DNA of 10,973 nucleotides, from the NCBI GenBank assembly GCA_002368715.1, contig DFEO01000141.1, positions 1-10,973 on the forward strand. Direction: 5' to 3'. Below are positions 1 through 5,736 of this stretch, piece by piece; within the stretch, counting starts at the first letter, position 1; each line of letters starts with the position of its first letter. Both the position numbers and the translations under genes were made by a program. The notes beneath the pieces were generated by a model. It worked only from the letters and a program-made list of their open reading frames with translations, was not told where the DNA came from and made no database searches. Source of the stretch: Ruminococcus sp. UBA3800. Lineage in GTDB: Bacteria > Bacillota > Clostridia > Oscillospirales > Ruminococcaceae.

Positions 1-48
1 AACAAGGATCAGAAGATCTTTGAAAGCGGTGTGAATTACTTCAAGTAA
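1..48 (+). CDS. C-terminal end of an unidentified protein (5' end outside window)
   Basis: One frame reads open from the window edge for 15 codons (ending ESGVNYFK) and stops at TAA 46-48. A good intrinsic terminator follows eight bases later, so this is very probably the true end of a gene whose body lies to the left. Fifteen residues are too few to assign a family. The tail is hydrophilic with no membrane segment or sorting signal. Confidence 0.6.
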   Translation, partial: NKDQKIFESGVNYFK

Positions 49-55
49 TGATATT

Positions 56-91
56 ATCCCGGCGTTTTATTGGCGTCGGGATTGTTTTTTT
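56..91 (+). terminator. Rho-independent terminator after the partial left-edge gene
   Basis: A 9-bp stem (ATCCCGGCG at 56-64 with CGTCGGGAT at 74-82, one G-T wobble) encloses a 9-base loop. It is followed by TGTTTTTTT at 83-91. It separates the left-edge gene from the sigma factor gene. Confidence 0.85.
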
Positions 92-160
92 GTTCCCTGT
101 CACTTTTTTCTTCCTTTGGTTGACTAAAGATACAGAAACGTTTCAAAGCGAGGTTTTCAT

Positions 161-688
161 ATGACTGATAAGGAGCTGCTGGCGCTGCTCAGGGACGAAC
201 CGCAGCGGGGACTTGCCGAGGCTGTCGGCAAATACAGCGCCTATGTGCTGAAGATAGCATATACAAAGCTCGGGGGGCTTTGTTCCCGTGAGGATATAGA
301 GGAAGCTGTCAGCGACATTTTTATGGCGTTTTATAAGAGCGGACAAAGCTGCGGCTTTGAGATACGCTCGGTCACTGCCTACATATCTCTTATCGCCGAG
401 AGGCATTGTCTGAATGTTTTCAGAAAGCACAAAAGACAGGCCGGCAGCATCCCCCTTGACGAGCTTGAGAATGTGCTCCCCTCAAAGGCTGACCCCTATA
501 CCGGGGCAGAGCTGAGCGATGCACTTTGCAGGCTCGGCGAGCCGGACACGAGCATTTTTGTAAGAAAATTCTTTTTCGGTCAGAAGAGCGATGAGATAGC
601 AAAGGATATGGATATGAAAACCAACACTGTGAACCAGAGGATATCCCGAGGGCTCAAAAAGCTCAGAAAGATGCTGGAGGAGGAATAG
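161..688 (+). CDS. ECF-like sigma-70 family RNA polymerase sigma factor
   Basis: This is a 175-residue alternative sigma factor, predicted to direct RNA polymerase to a small regulon. A sigma-2-like region spans about residues 22-92, with a region 2.2-like helix at 47-61 (EEAVSDIFMAFYKSG) and a basic region 2.4-like stretch ending RKHKR at 88-92. A linker follows, then a sigma-4 helix-turn-helix at about 137-170 (QKSDEIAKDMDMKTNTVNQRISRGLKKLRK). The size and two-domain layout fit the ECF group. The ATG is preceded by GCGAGG at 148-153 with a 7-base spacer. The next gene starts two bases after the stop, and its ribosome site lies inside this gene's last codons, so the two are probably translationally coupled. 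That neighbour looks like the cognate anti-sigma factor. Family assignment is firm, but the regulon and signal are unknown, and no convincing autoregulated promoter was found. Confidence 0.9.
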   Translation: MTDKELLALLRDEPQRGLAEAVGKYSAYVLKIAYTKLGGLCSREDIEEAVSDIFMAFYKSGQSCGFEIRSVTAYISLIAERHCLNVFRKHKRQAGSIPLDELENVLPSKADPYTGAELSDALCRLGEPDTSIFVRKFFFGQKSDEIAKDMDMKTNTVNQRISRGLKKLRKMLEEE

Positions 689-690
689 CG

Positions 691-1992
691 ATGGAAAAGA
701 TACTTGAATGTATTGCCGAGAAGCTGTCCTATCAGGACTGCGAAAGGCTTGAAGCGGCCTTTGAGAACTTTGCCCGTGATGCAAGTATATCGGATGACGA
801 ACAGCAGCGTATTCTCTCTTCCGTTATGGGAAAGGCGGGGTTTGAGATGAAAGGAAATATGACAGAAAAAAGGATAAAGAGACACAACAGACGGTTTATG
901 GGATTTATGATAGCGGCAGCGGTAGTCGTTACAGGTGCCATCGGAGTGGGAGCATATACCTACAGCAACGGAATGTGGAACGCTATGAGTGATCGGTTTG
1001 ATGAAAGCACCATCGAGCAGGATGCAATGCCGAAGCTTGCAAGCGTTATGAAGAACTATGACGGTGTGGTTCTTGAAAACACTTTTGAGGGGATCGACTT
1101 CACATACGAAGGCGTAATCAACGACGGCAACGAAGCCTATGTAATACTGACCATCAGCAAAAGCAATGGAGAGGCGTTTGAGCTAAGCGAGGGCGGAGCA
1201 GTCGAGATCGCATACCGACGTGAATCTGCTAAGATAACTGACAGCAATTATGATACGGAGCTTTATCCGTACTCCGCCCCCTTTGTTATAGACAAAGTGA
1301 ACGATGACGGCTCAGTGACTGCAATGCTGAATATCACAAATGCAGCAGTATGGTTCACGGACGATCCCGGATTTTTTGACGGGACTGAACCGCTGATCTC
1401 CGATGAGTACGTTCTCAGCTTTTCTAACATCTACGTGCTTCCTGACAATGAGTCATTTAATGCCGGTTTCAGTCATAAACCCGATATTGAAAACTATTAT
1501 ATTGAAGGCGATTATGAGAGAGCAGATCAGGCGCTCCAGGACAGATTCGAGCATATTGCAAAGTACGCATCAGAATGCTACGAGGGAACGCTGACATTCT
1601 CCGTTGACACAAGGGATGATAATTCAACTCATATGCAGACAGTTGACGGCGATGTGACCGTGGATGTATGGTTAAGCAGTATTTCTGTGAGAACAATGAT
1701 CTCGGATGAAAACGGCTATGACATATATGAGGGGATAGCAGACTCTGAGACCATCAGTACAATAACCGAAAGAAGTATTCCCGTTGAAGTACACTTCAAG
1801 GACGGAACAGTGCTTGATGAAAACAGTTGCTGGGGCTGGATAGATGAGGGAAATAAAGAATATCCCGAAACAGACAAGGAGCCCGAGTGCTACTATCCGA
1901 TATCAGTAACTACTATTCTTGGCTTCTCAAGCCCGATAGACCCTAGCGAAGTCGATTATATCACGGTCGACGGATACAAGGTCGATTTCTGA
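691..1992 (+). CDS. Single-pass membrane anti-sigma factor, DUF4179-like
   Basis: This 433-residue protein probably holds the upstream sigma factor at the membrane and releases it on an extracellular signal (inferred from position and layout). Residues 1-69 are a charged, helical cytoplasmic region, rich in basic residues before the membrane (KRIKRHNRR at about 60-68). Residues 70-90 form one hydrophobic helix (GFMIAAAVVVTGAIGVGAY), and about 340 residues then face outside. The segment after the membrane helix (about 91-160) resembles DUF4179, a domain typical of membrane partners of Clostridial ECF sigma factors. The classical zinc anti-sigma motif HxxxCxxC is absent; only C7 and C17 occur in the cytoplasmic part. 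The outer region is acidic and rich in aromatic residues, with no recognised enzyme motif. The start has a very strong site (GGAGGAGGA 676-684, 6-base spacer). The anti-sigma role is likely, but direct binding is not shown by sequence. Confidence 0.75.
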   Translation: MEKILECIAEKLSYQDCERLEAAFENFARDASISDDEQQRILSSVMGKAGFEMKGNMTEKRIKRHNRRFMGFMIAAAVVVTGAIGVGAYTYSNGMWNAMSDRFDESTIEQDAMPKLASVMKNYDGVVLENTFEGIDFTYEGVINDGNEAYVILTISKSNGEAFELSEGGAVEIAYRRESAKITDSNYDTELYPYSAPFVIDKVNDDGSVTAMLNITNAAVWFTDDPGFFDGTEPLISDEYVLSFSNIYVLPDNESFNAGFSHKPDIENYYIEGDYERADQALQDRFEHIAKYASECYEGTLTFSVDTRDDNSTHMQTVDGDVTVDVWLSSISVRTMISDENGYDIYEGIADSETISTITERSIPVEVHFKDGTVLDENSCWGWIDEGNKEYPETDKEPECYYPISVTTILGFSSPIDPSEVDYITVDGYKVDF

Positions 1993-2004
1993 TATGAATA
2001 CTAT

Positions 2005-2040
2005 AACGGCGTGCCTTCGGGTGCGCCGTTTTTTTGTTTT
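2005..2040 (+). terminator. Rho-independent terminator with UUCG tetraloop, ends the sigma/anti-sigma cassette
   Basis: The stem starts ACGGCGTGCC at 2006-2015 and closes on a TTCG loop at 2016-2019. The return strand GGGTGCGCCGT (2020-2029) gives 10 bp including two G-T wobbles, and A2005-T2030 can add one more pair. A T-run follows (2029-2035, then TTTT to 2040). The UUCG loop makes this a very stable hairpin. Confidence 0.93.
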
Positions 2041-2048
2041 GCTATGTC

Positions 2049-2077
2049 TTTACTTTTTGGTGCAGTTGTGATATACT
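2049..2077 (+). promoter_or_regulatory. Sigma-A-type promoter for the DUF1294-ispE cluster
   Basis: The -35 box TTTACT (2049-2054), a 17-bp spacer and the -10 box TATACT (2072-2077) fit a housekeeping promoter. TG at 2069-2070 gives an extended -10 (TGnTATACT). The predicted start is near 2084, which leaves a very short leader before the ribosome site GAGGTG at 2085-2090. If the start is that close, the site would be at the extreme 5' end of the message. Confidence 0.6.
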
Positions 2078-2095
2078 GTATTCTGAGGTGATAAA

Positions 2096-2359
2096 ATGAA
2101 ATGGTTTTATGTTTACCTCGCTGCGGTGAATCTCGCTGCTTTCATCGCCTACGGTATAGACAAGCTGAAAGCAAAAGCCGGTGCTTGGCGGATACCCGAG
2201 AGAACACTGTGGCTTTTCGGGCTGGGCGGCGGTGCTGTCGGAGCGCTGATCGGGATGAGAGTTTTTCACCACAAGACAAGAAAGGTCTCGTTTTATGCTG
2301 TGAATATATTATCGCTGTGCCTGTGGGCAGGCGTAACAGCGTATGTTCTGATGAGATAG
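2096..2359 (+). CDS. DUF1294 family small integral membrane protein
   Basis: This 87-residue protein matches the DUF1294 pattern along its whole length. It has an N-terminal membrane helix with VNLAAF (about 3-20), then DK at 22-23, WRIPE at 31-35, a glycine-rich hydrophobic stretch GGGAVGALIGM at 44-54, the HHKT motif at 58-61, and a last helix at about 66-85. The family is widespread in bacteria and has no established function. It is the first gene after the predicted promoter, and the ATG follows GAGGTG at 2085-2090 with a 5-base spacer. Its TAG overlaps the ribosome site of ispE, so the two are co-transcribed and probably coupled. This may reflect operon packing only and does not imply a role in isoprenoid synthesis. 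Confidence 0.9.
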   Translation: MKWFYVYLAAVNLAAFIAYGIDKLKAKAGAWRIPERTLWLFGLGGGAVGALIGMRVFHHKTRKVSFYAVNILSLCLWAGVTAYVLMR

Positions 2360-2368
2360 GAGAAGCTT

Positions 2369-3250
2369 ATGAAAACAGTTTGCGACAGGCTGAGAGTAAA
2401 GGCCTTCGGAAAAATAAACCTTATGCTCGATATAGTCGGCAAAAGACAGGACGGCTATCATATCCTCAATACCGTTATGCAGTCGGTGGACTGCTATGAT
2501 ATCCTCGATATCGAACTCACAGACGGTGAGGGTGTGCAGATCATCTGCGATAAGGAGGGCTTTCCCACCGACGAGAGCAACCTTATCTATAAGGCCGTGA
2601 TCGCTTTTGCAAAGCACACGGGGATAGACTATGGGAAGCATTTTAAGATAATGGTAGAAAAGAATCTGCCATCTATGGCAGGAATGGGCGGCGGGAGCGC
2701 TGACTGTGCGGCTATGCTGAATGCGCTCAACTTCCTGTTCGGGACAAACCTTTTTGATGACGAGCTGGGACGCATAGGTGTTACCATCGGGGCGGATGTG
2801 CCGTTTTGTCTGGTGGGCGGGACACAGCTGTGTCAGGGTATAGGCGAGATAGTTCACAGACTTCCCTCTCCGCCATGCAAGTTTCTGATAATAAAACCCG
2901 ATGTGGGTATCTCTACCCCCGAGGCGTACAAAGCGTATGACAGGATAGTGAACCCGAAGAGGTGCGTGACAGACACCTTTGTAAAAGCGCTGGGAAGCGG
3001 GAACCTTTACAGCCTTTGCGCTAATATGTTCAATGCGCTGGAGTATGCCGCCTGCCCTGACGAAGTGAGCAGAGCCAAGGAGGAGCTGCGAAAGGCAGGC
3101 GCTTTGCAGACGATGATGACAGGGAGCGGCTCGGCAGTGTTCGGGGTGTTCGACAATGACGATATGCTGAAGGCCGCCTATGACAGGATAAGCGGATATG
3201 GATATAAGAAGATATGTGTGCCCGTTAAGAAGGGCTGCGAATTTATTTGA
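2369..3250 (+). CDS. ispE: 4-diphosphocytidyl-2-C-methyl-D-erythritol kinase (IspE)
   Basis: IspE phosphorylates the 2-hydroxyl of CDP-methylerythritol with ATP, the fourth step of the cytoplasmic MEP pathway to isoprenoid precursors. The 293-residue length is normal. The N-terminal signature AFGKINLML (12-20) carries the conserved catalytic-site lysine K15 and is followed by RQDGYH (26-31). The GHMP-kinase ATP loop is LPSMAGMGGGSADCA at 100-114, the catalytic aspartate lies in GADVPF at 141-146 (D143), and the C-terminal glycine motif TGSGSAVFG is at 251-259. All key motifs are intact. The start is set by AGGAGA at 2358-2363, overlapping the upstream stop. It shows the organism uses the MEP route. 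Neighbours in the cluster are not pathway genes. Confidence 0.97.
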   Translation: MKTVCDRLRVKAFGKINLMLDIVGKRQDGYHILNTVMQSVDCYDILDIELTDGEGVQIICDKEGFPTDESNLIYKAVIAFAKHTGIDYGKHFKIMVEKNLPSMAGMGGGSADCAAMLNALNFLFGTNLFDDELGRIGVTIGADVPFCLVGGTQLCQGIGEIVHRLPSPPCKFLIIKPDVGISTPEAYKAYDRIVNPKRCVTDTFVKALGSGNLYSLCANMFNALEYAACPDEVSRAKEELRKAGALQTMMTGSGSAVFGVFDNDDMLKAAYDRISGYGYKKICVPVKKGCEFI

Positions 3251-3265
3251 CCGGGAGGGTGGATC

Positions 3266-3901
3266 ATGAGAAGCAAATGCAGATTCTGCGGTTACAGGTT
3301 CGAGTCGGACGACGAAATGATATGCCCCGAATGCCTGACAGCAAGAGAGGACGATATCAGGTGCGGCATTTTTGAGGACGAGCTGCACAGCCATGACCTT
3401 GACCCGTTCTCAAAGGGGTTTGAGATATCGGGGACGGATATGTATGAGGAAAACAGAAACGATTTTGTGGCTAAGGAGCGCCGTGAAGAGGCTCACGACC
3501 CGAATTTCAAAAGCCCCGAAAGGAAGATCTCACCTCAGCAGCAGTATGTGCCGCCTGCTTATACTCCGCCGGAGCCGACAGTCGGAACCGCTGCAAGACA
3601 GACACAGAGGCGCAGCTATAATTTCGGTCAGGTCAACCAGAACCGCACCTTTAATCAGGCGCAGAACCCTTTTAACCTGAATCTGTCAAACTATAACCGG
3701 CAGCTGCAGAACAATAATGCAGATCAGCAGCAGAAGAAAAACAATCAGGGCTGTGCCGTGGTGATAATCATTTTTATCGTTATGCTGTTCTTTATTAGGA
3801 TAGTCACGGGGATCTCCGAGAGCGTAAGCTGCAGGGATATCACGGGAAGCAGCGGTGTATCTGCGACAGCTGTGAGCCAAACAGCACATTTCGATGAGTG
3901 A
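3266..3901 (+). CDS. Zinc-ribbon protein with disordered linker and one membrane helix, function unknown
   Basis: This 211-residue protein starts with a zinc ribbon made of two knuckles, CRFC (C5, C8) and CPEC (C20, C23). An acidic stretch follows, then a long low-complexity region (about 85-160) rich in Pro, Gln and Asn with PPAYTPPEP near 96-104 and repeated NQ/QN runs, likely disordered. A strong membrane helix spans 163-183 (CAVVIIIFIVMLFFIRIVTGI), with a short Ser/Thr-rich tail of about 28 residues. The zinc ribbon is probably cytoplasmic and the tail outside. No enzyme motif was seen. Proteins of this design are common and unnamed in Clostridia. The start has GGGAGGG at 3253-3259, 15 bases after ispE. 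Its last eight bases overlap the radical SAM gene. It may be an adaptor or membrane tether, but this is speculation. Confidence 0.85.
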   Translation: MRSKCRFCGYRFESDDEMICPECLTAREDDIRCGIFEDELHSHDLDPFSKGFEISGTDMYEENRNDFVAKERREEAHDPNFKSPERKISPQQQYVPPAYTPPEPTVGTAARQTQRRSYNFGQVNQNRTFNQAQNPFNLNLSNYNRQLQNNNADQQQKKNNQGCAVVIIIFIVMLFFIRIVTGISESVSCRDITGSSGVSATAVSQTAHFDE

Positions 3902-4784
3902 TATACTTTCGTCGTGCAGGCTGTGCCCGAGAGAATGCGGCGCTGACAGAAGAGTGAAAAGAGGGTTTTGCGGCGAGAGCGACAAAGTGCGTATCTCAAG
4001 AGCAGAGCCGCACCACTGGGAGGAACCGCCTATAAGCGGCAAGGGTGGTGCCGGGACCGTGTTTTTTACAGGGTGTACGCTCAGGTGCTGCTATTGTCAG
4101 AACTATGAGATATCGTCACTCGGCAAAGGGTTCGAGCTTAGTGTGGCGCAGCTGAGAGACTGCTTTTTGCGCCTTATGGATATGGGGGCGGAGAATATCG
4201 AGCTTGTGAGCCCGACACAGTTTGTGCCGCAGATAACCGAGGCGCTGGATATGCTGGGGAATGAGCGCCCGACGGTGGTATATAACAGCGGCGGCTATGA
4301 AAAGGCTGAAACTATTGAAATGCTGAAGGGCTATGTGGATGTGTATCTGCCTGATCTGAAGTATTACAGCTGTGAGCTTTCACGCAGGTATTCCGCAGCG
4401 GCGGATTATTTTGAAAAGGCGATAACGGCGATAAGGGCTATGCAGAAACAGGTGGGCAGACCCGTTTATGAAAACGCCCTTATGAAAAAAGGTGTGATAG
4501 TAAGACACCTCGTTTTGCCACACTGCCGGAAGGACTCGATAAAGCTTATAGAAGAGCTTCGGGAGGTGTTTGAGCCTCAGGATATCGTTCTGAGCCTTAT
4601 GAGCCAGTATACTCCGATGTATAAGGCAGCCGAATTTAAGGAGCTTGGCCGAAGGGTATCGAGCTTTGAATATGAAAGCGTGCTGGCGGCTGTCGAGAAA
4701 GCAGGGTTTGATGGCTTTTTCCAGGAGCGCAGCTCTGCCGAAGAGGATTATGTGCCCGAATTTTTTGATAAAAAATATTACTGA
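3894..4784 (+). CDS. Radical SAM protein, PflX-like (COG1313; related to pyruvate formate-lyase activating enzymes)
   Basis: This 296-residue enzyme is predicted to use a [4Fe-4S] cluster to cleave S-adenosylmethionine. The cluster motif CTLRCCYC gives CxxxCxxC at C61, C65 and C68. Ahead of it is a four-cysteine N-terminal segment (C8, C11, C15, C26) typical of the PflX group, which may bind a second metal or cluster. Other family blocks are EPPISGKGGAGTVFFTG (44-60), YNSGGYE (130-136), VDVYLPDLKYY (148-158), AMQKQVG (182-188) and RHLVLPH (204-210). Length is normal for the group. The ATG overlaps the upstream gene by eight bases (ATGAGTGA) and has no good ribosome site, so translation probably depends on coupling. 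No glyradical enzyme lies nearby, so the substrate is unknown. Family assignment is strong; calling it a formate-lyase activase would go too far. Confidence 0.9.
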   Translation: MSDILSSCRLCPRECGADRRVKRGFCGESDKVRISRAEPHHWEEPPISGKGGAGTVFFTGCTLRCCYCQNYEISSLGKGFELSVAQLRDCFLRLMDMGAENIELVSPTQFVPQITEALDMLGNERPTVVYNSGGYEKAETIEMLKGYVDVYLPDLKYYSCELSRRYSAAADYFEKAITAIRAMQKQVGRPVYENALMKKGVIVRHLVLPHCRKDSIKLIEELREVFEPQDIVLSLMSQYTPMYKAAEFKELGRRVSSFEYESVLAAVEKAGFDGFFQERSSAEEDYVPEFFDKKYY

Positions 4785-4798
4785 ATATAAAAAATGTA

Positions 4799-4820
4799 AT
4801 CGAATTGTTATCGAATTGTT
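4799..4820 (+). repeat. Perfect 11-bp tandem direct repeat next to a -35 box
   Basis: The unit ATCGAATTGTT occurs twice back to back with no mismatch (4799-4809 and 4810-4820). One base separates it from the -35 box at 4822. Eleven bp is about one DNA helical turn, so a protein bound to both units would sit on the same face, as expected for an activator or repressor operator. It could also be a chance slippage duplication. Confidence 0.9.
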
Positions 4821-4821
4821 C

Positions 4822-4850
4822 TAGACATTTCAGGCCCAAAAGTGTATAAT
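4822..4850 (+). promoter_or_regulatory. Near-consensus sigma-A promoter for the HD-domain gene
   Basis: TAGACA (4822-4827) and TATAAT (4845-4850) are separated by exactly 17 bp. This gives 11 of 12 matches to the consensus with ideal spacing. The predicted start near 4857 leaves a leader of about 70 bases. No terminator was seen between the radical SAM gene and this promoter, so some read-through from the upstream cluster is possible. Confidence 0.85.
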
Positions 4851-4855
4851 GTTAT

Positions 4856-4885
4856 AAAGGCGAGGTGTATATTCATCCTGCCTTT
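4856..4885 (+). promoter_or_regulatory. Hairpin at the predicted 5' end of the HD-gene mRNA
   Basis: AAAGGC (4856-4861) plus AGG (4863-4865) pair with CCTGCCTTT (4877-4885), giving 9 bp with one bulged G at 4862 and an 11-base loop. No T-run follows, so it is not a terminator. Starting almost exactly at the predicted transcript start, it may protect the 5' end or regulate expression. It does not hide the gene's own ribosome site about 30 bases downstream. Confidence 0.5.
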
Positions 4886-4927
4886 GTGAAAAACGGTCCT
4901 AATCTATTTTGAAATGGGGTAATGCCT

Positions 4928-5458
4928 ATGTCAAAGGCTCTGGGTTCAAGATATTCGATCGAGCATTCGGATGACACAAAAGAATATTTTGAATTTGTGA
5001 AAGACCTGATGGATGATGACGTTGTTAACGAGATGAAAAAATACCGTCACCATTACAGCACGAACTGCTATCAGCATTGTCTGAACGTGTCTTATTATAA
5101 TTATCTTGTGTGCCGCAAGCTGGGGCTGGATTCCAGATCGGCTGCAAGAGCAGGTTTTCTGCATGACCTCTATCTCTATGACTGGAGAGAAAGGGAGCGC
5201 AAAAAGGGCGAAAAACGTCACGGAACATATCACCCTAAGGTCGCACTGAAAAATGCCAAGGAGCATTTTGATATCGACAAGCGTGAAGAGGATATGATCG
5301 TGAAGCATATGTGGCCGCTTACCATAAAGCCGCCCAGATATGCCGAGTCTTATGTTATAGTCTGCATCGACAAGTATGCGGCTATGCTTGAGATAGGTGT
5401 TCACCTGGGACGCAAGATGAAGACAAAGGCACAGAGCATCAAACGAACAGCAAGATAA
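4928..5458 (+). CDS. HD-domain metal-dependent phosphohydrolase
   Basis: The predicted protein is 176 residues, a soluble cytoplasmic HD-superfamily hydrolase. Counting from its first Met, the HD signature is H50 (in YQHCLNV), H79-D80 (in FLHDLYLYD), further histidines at 98 and 102 (HGTYH), H127 (KHMWPL) and D148 (VCIDKYAA). This H...HD...D set binds divalent metal in the family. The histidines between the HD pair and the last Asp resemble HD proteins with extra metal ligands. Substrate cannot be told from sequence; HD enzymes act on nucleotides, cyclic nucleotides or other phosphoesters. An ATG two codons earlier (4922) is in frame, but the only ribosome-like site, GGGG at 4916-4919, is two bases from it and eight from 4928, so 4928 is preferred. 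The gene has its own promoter and terminator. Confidence 0.88.
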   Translation: MSKALGSRYSIEHSDDTKEYFEFVKDLMDDDVVNEMKKYRHHYSTNCYQHCLNVSYYNYLVCRKLGLDSRSAARAGFLHDLYLYDWRERERKKGEKRHGTYHPKVALKNAKEHFDIDKREEDMIVKHMWPLTIKPPRYAESYVIVCIDKYAAMLEIGVHLGRKMKTKAQSIKRTAR

Positions 5459-5463
5459 AAAAC

Positions 5464-5497
5464 GGAGCCGGCACACTGAGTGTCGGCTCTCTTTTTA
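5464..5497 (+). terminator. Rho-independent terminator after the HD-domain gene
   Basis: GAGCCGGCAC (5465-5474) pairs with GTGTCGGCTC (5480-5489) for 10 bp with one G-T wobble, around a 5-base loop. TCTTTTT follows at 5490-5496. It starts six bases after the stop codon. Confidence 0.92.
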
Positions 5498-5560
5498 TGT
5501 TTTTGTCCTCCGTTACAGATTTTCGCACTATCTTCGTTAATAAAGTTTTAATAAAATTAT

Positions 5561-5591
5561 TGCTGAAATAACCGTGTAATAGTGCTATAAT
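5561..5591 (+). promoter_or_regulatory. Upstream candidate promoter of the CotH gene (P1)
   Basis: A perfect extended -10, TGCTATAAT (TG 5583-5584, TATAAT 5586-5591), lies in a very A/T-rich stretch. The best -35 is TTGCTG (5561-5566) with a long 19-bp spacer, but extended -10 promoters tolerate a weak -35. It would give a leader of about 138 bases. Confidence 0.6.
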
Positions 5592-5610
5592 TGGCAATAA
5601 GAACAGTTAT

Positions 5611-5645
5611 TACTGAAAAGACCAAAAAATAATGGTCAAACAGTA
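5611..5645 (+). promoter_or_regulatory. Two-part inverted repeat between the two CotH promoters
   Basis: TACTG (5611-5615) pairs with CAGTA (5641-5645), and inside it GACCA (5620-5624) pairs with TGGTC (5633-5637). They are separated by A-only internal loops of four and three bases, with an 8-base A/T loop. It could be an operator overlapping the P1 transcript start region or a weak RNA hairpin. There is no T-run, so it is not a terminator. Confidence 0.4.
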
Positions 5646-5650
5646 CAGTT

Positions 5651-5679
5651 TTTCAATGATAACTTAAACATGGTATAGT
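5651..5679 (+). promoter_or_regulatory. Downstream candidate promoter of the CotH gene (P2)
   Basis: An extended -10, TGGTATAGT (TG 5671-5672, TATAGT 5674-5679), is paired with a weak -35, TTTCAA (5651-5656), at a 17-bp spacer. It would start transcription near 5686, about 50 bases before the ATG. Confidence 0.5.
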
Positions 5680-5694
5680 ATTATTTTAACATCA

Positions 5695-5711
5695 GGCCAC
5701 AGCGTGTGGTC
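5695..5711 (+). promoter_or_regulatory. Short hairpin just upstream of the CotH ribosome site
   Basis: GGCCACA (5695-5701) pairs with TGTGGTC (5705-5711) for 7 bp with one wobble, around a GCG loop. It lies 13 bases before the ribosome site GGAGGG and near the 5' end of a P2 transcript. It may stabilise the message. Confidence 0.45.
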
Positions 5712-5736
5712 AGCGTATGAGTATGGAGGGTCATTT

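Noticed and set aside
118..148. Possible autoregulated promoter (GGTTGAC with CGTTT or a TTGACT -35) before the sigma gene
   Set aside because: No convincing -10 at a proper distance, and a start implied by the CGTTT box would fall into the ribosome site.
2309..3394. 361-codon open frame on the minus strand opposite ispE
   Set aside because: It mirrors a clearly real ispE gene, its translation has no family motifs, and it is explained by codon bias of the plus-strand gene.
4865..4912. Fifteen-codon GTG-started leader peptide before the HD gene
   Set aside because: It lacks a ribosome site, starts inside a hairpin stem, and shows no regulatory codon run.
4946..5476. 176-codon minus-strand open frame opposite the HD-domain gene
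   Set aside because: It starts inside a terminator and covers a gene with intact HD motifs; it is a codon-bias shadow.
5704..5736. GTG start giving an 11-residue N-terminal extension of the CotH protein
   Set aside because: The GTG lies in a hairpin without a ribosome site, while ATG 5737 has GGAGGG at 6 bases and begins a standard signal peptide.
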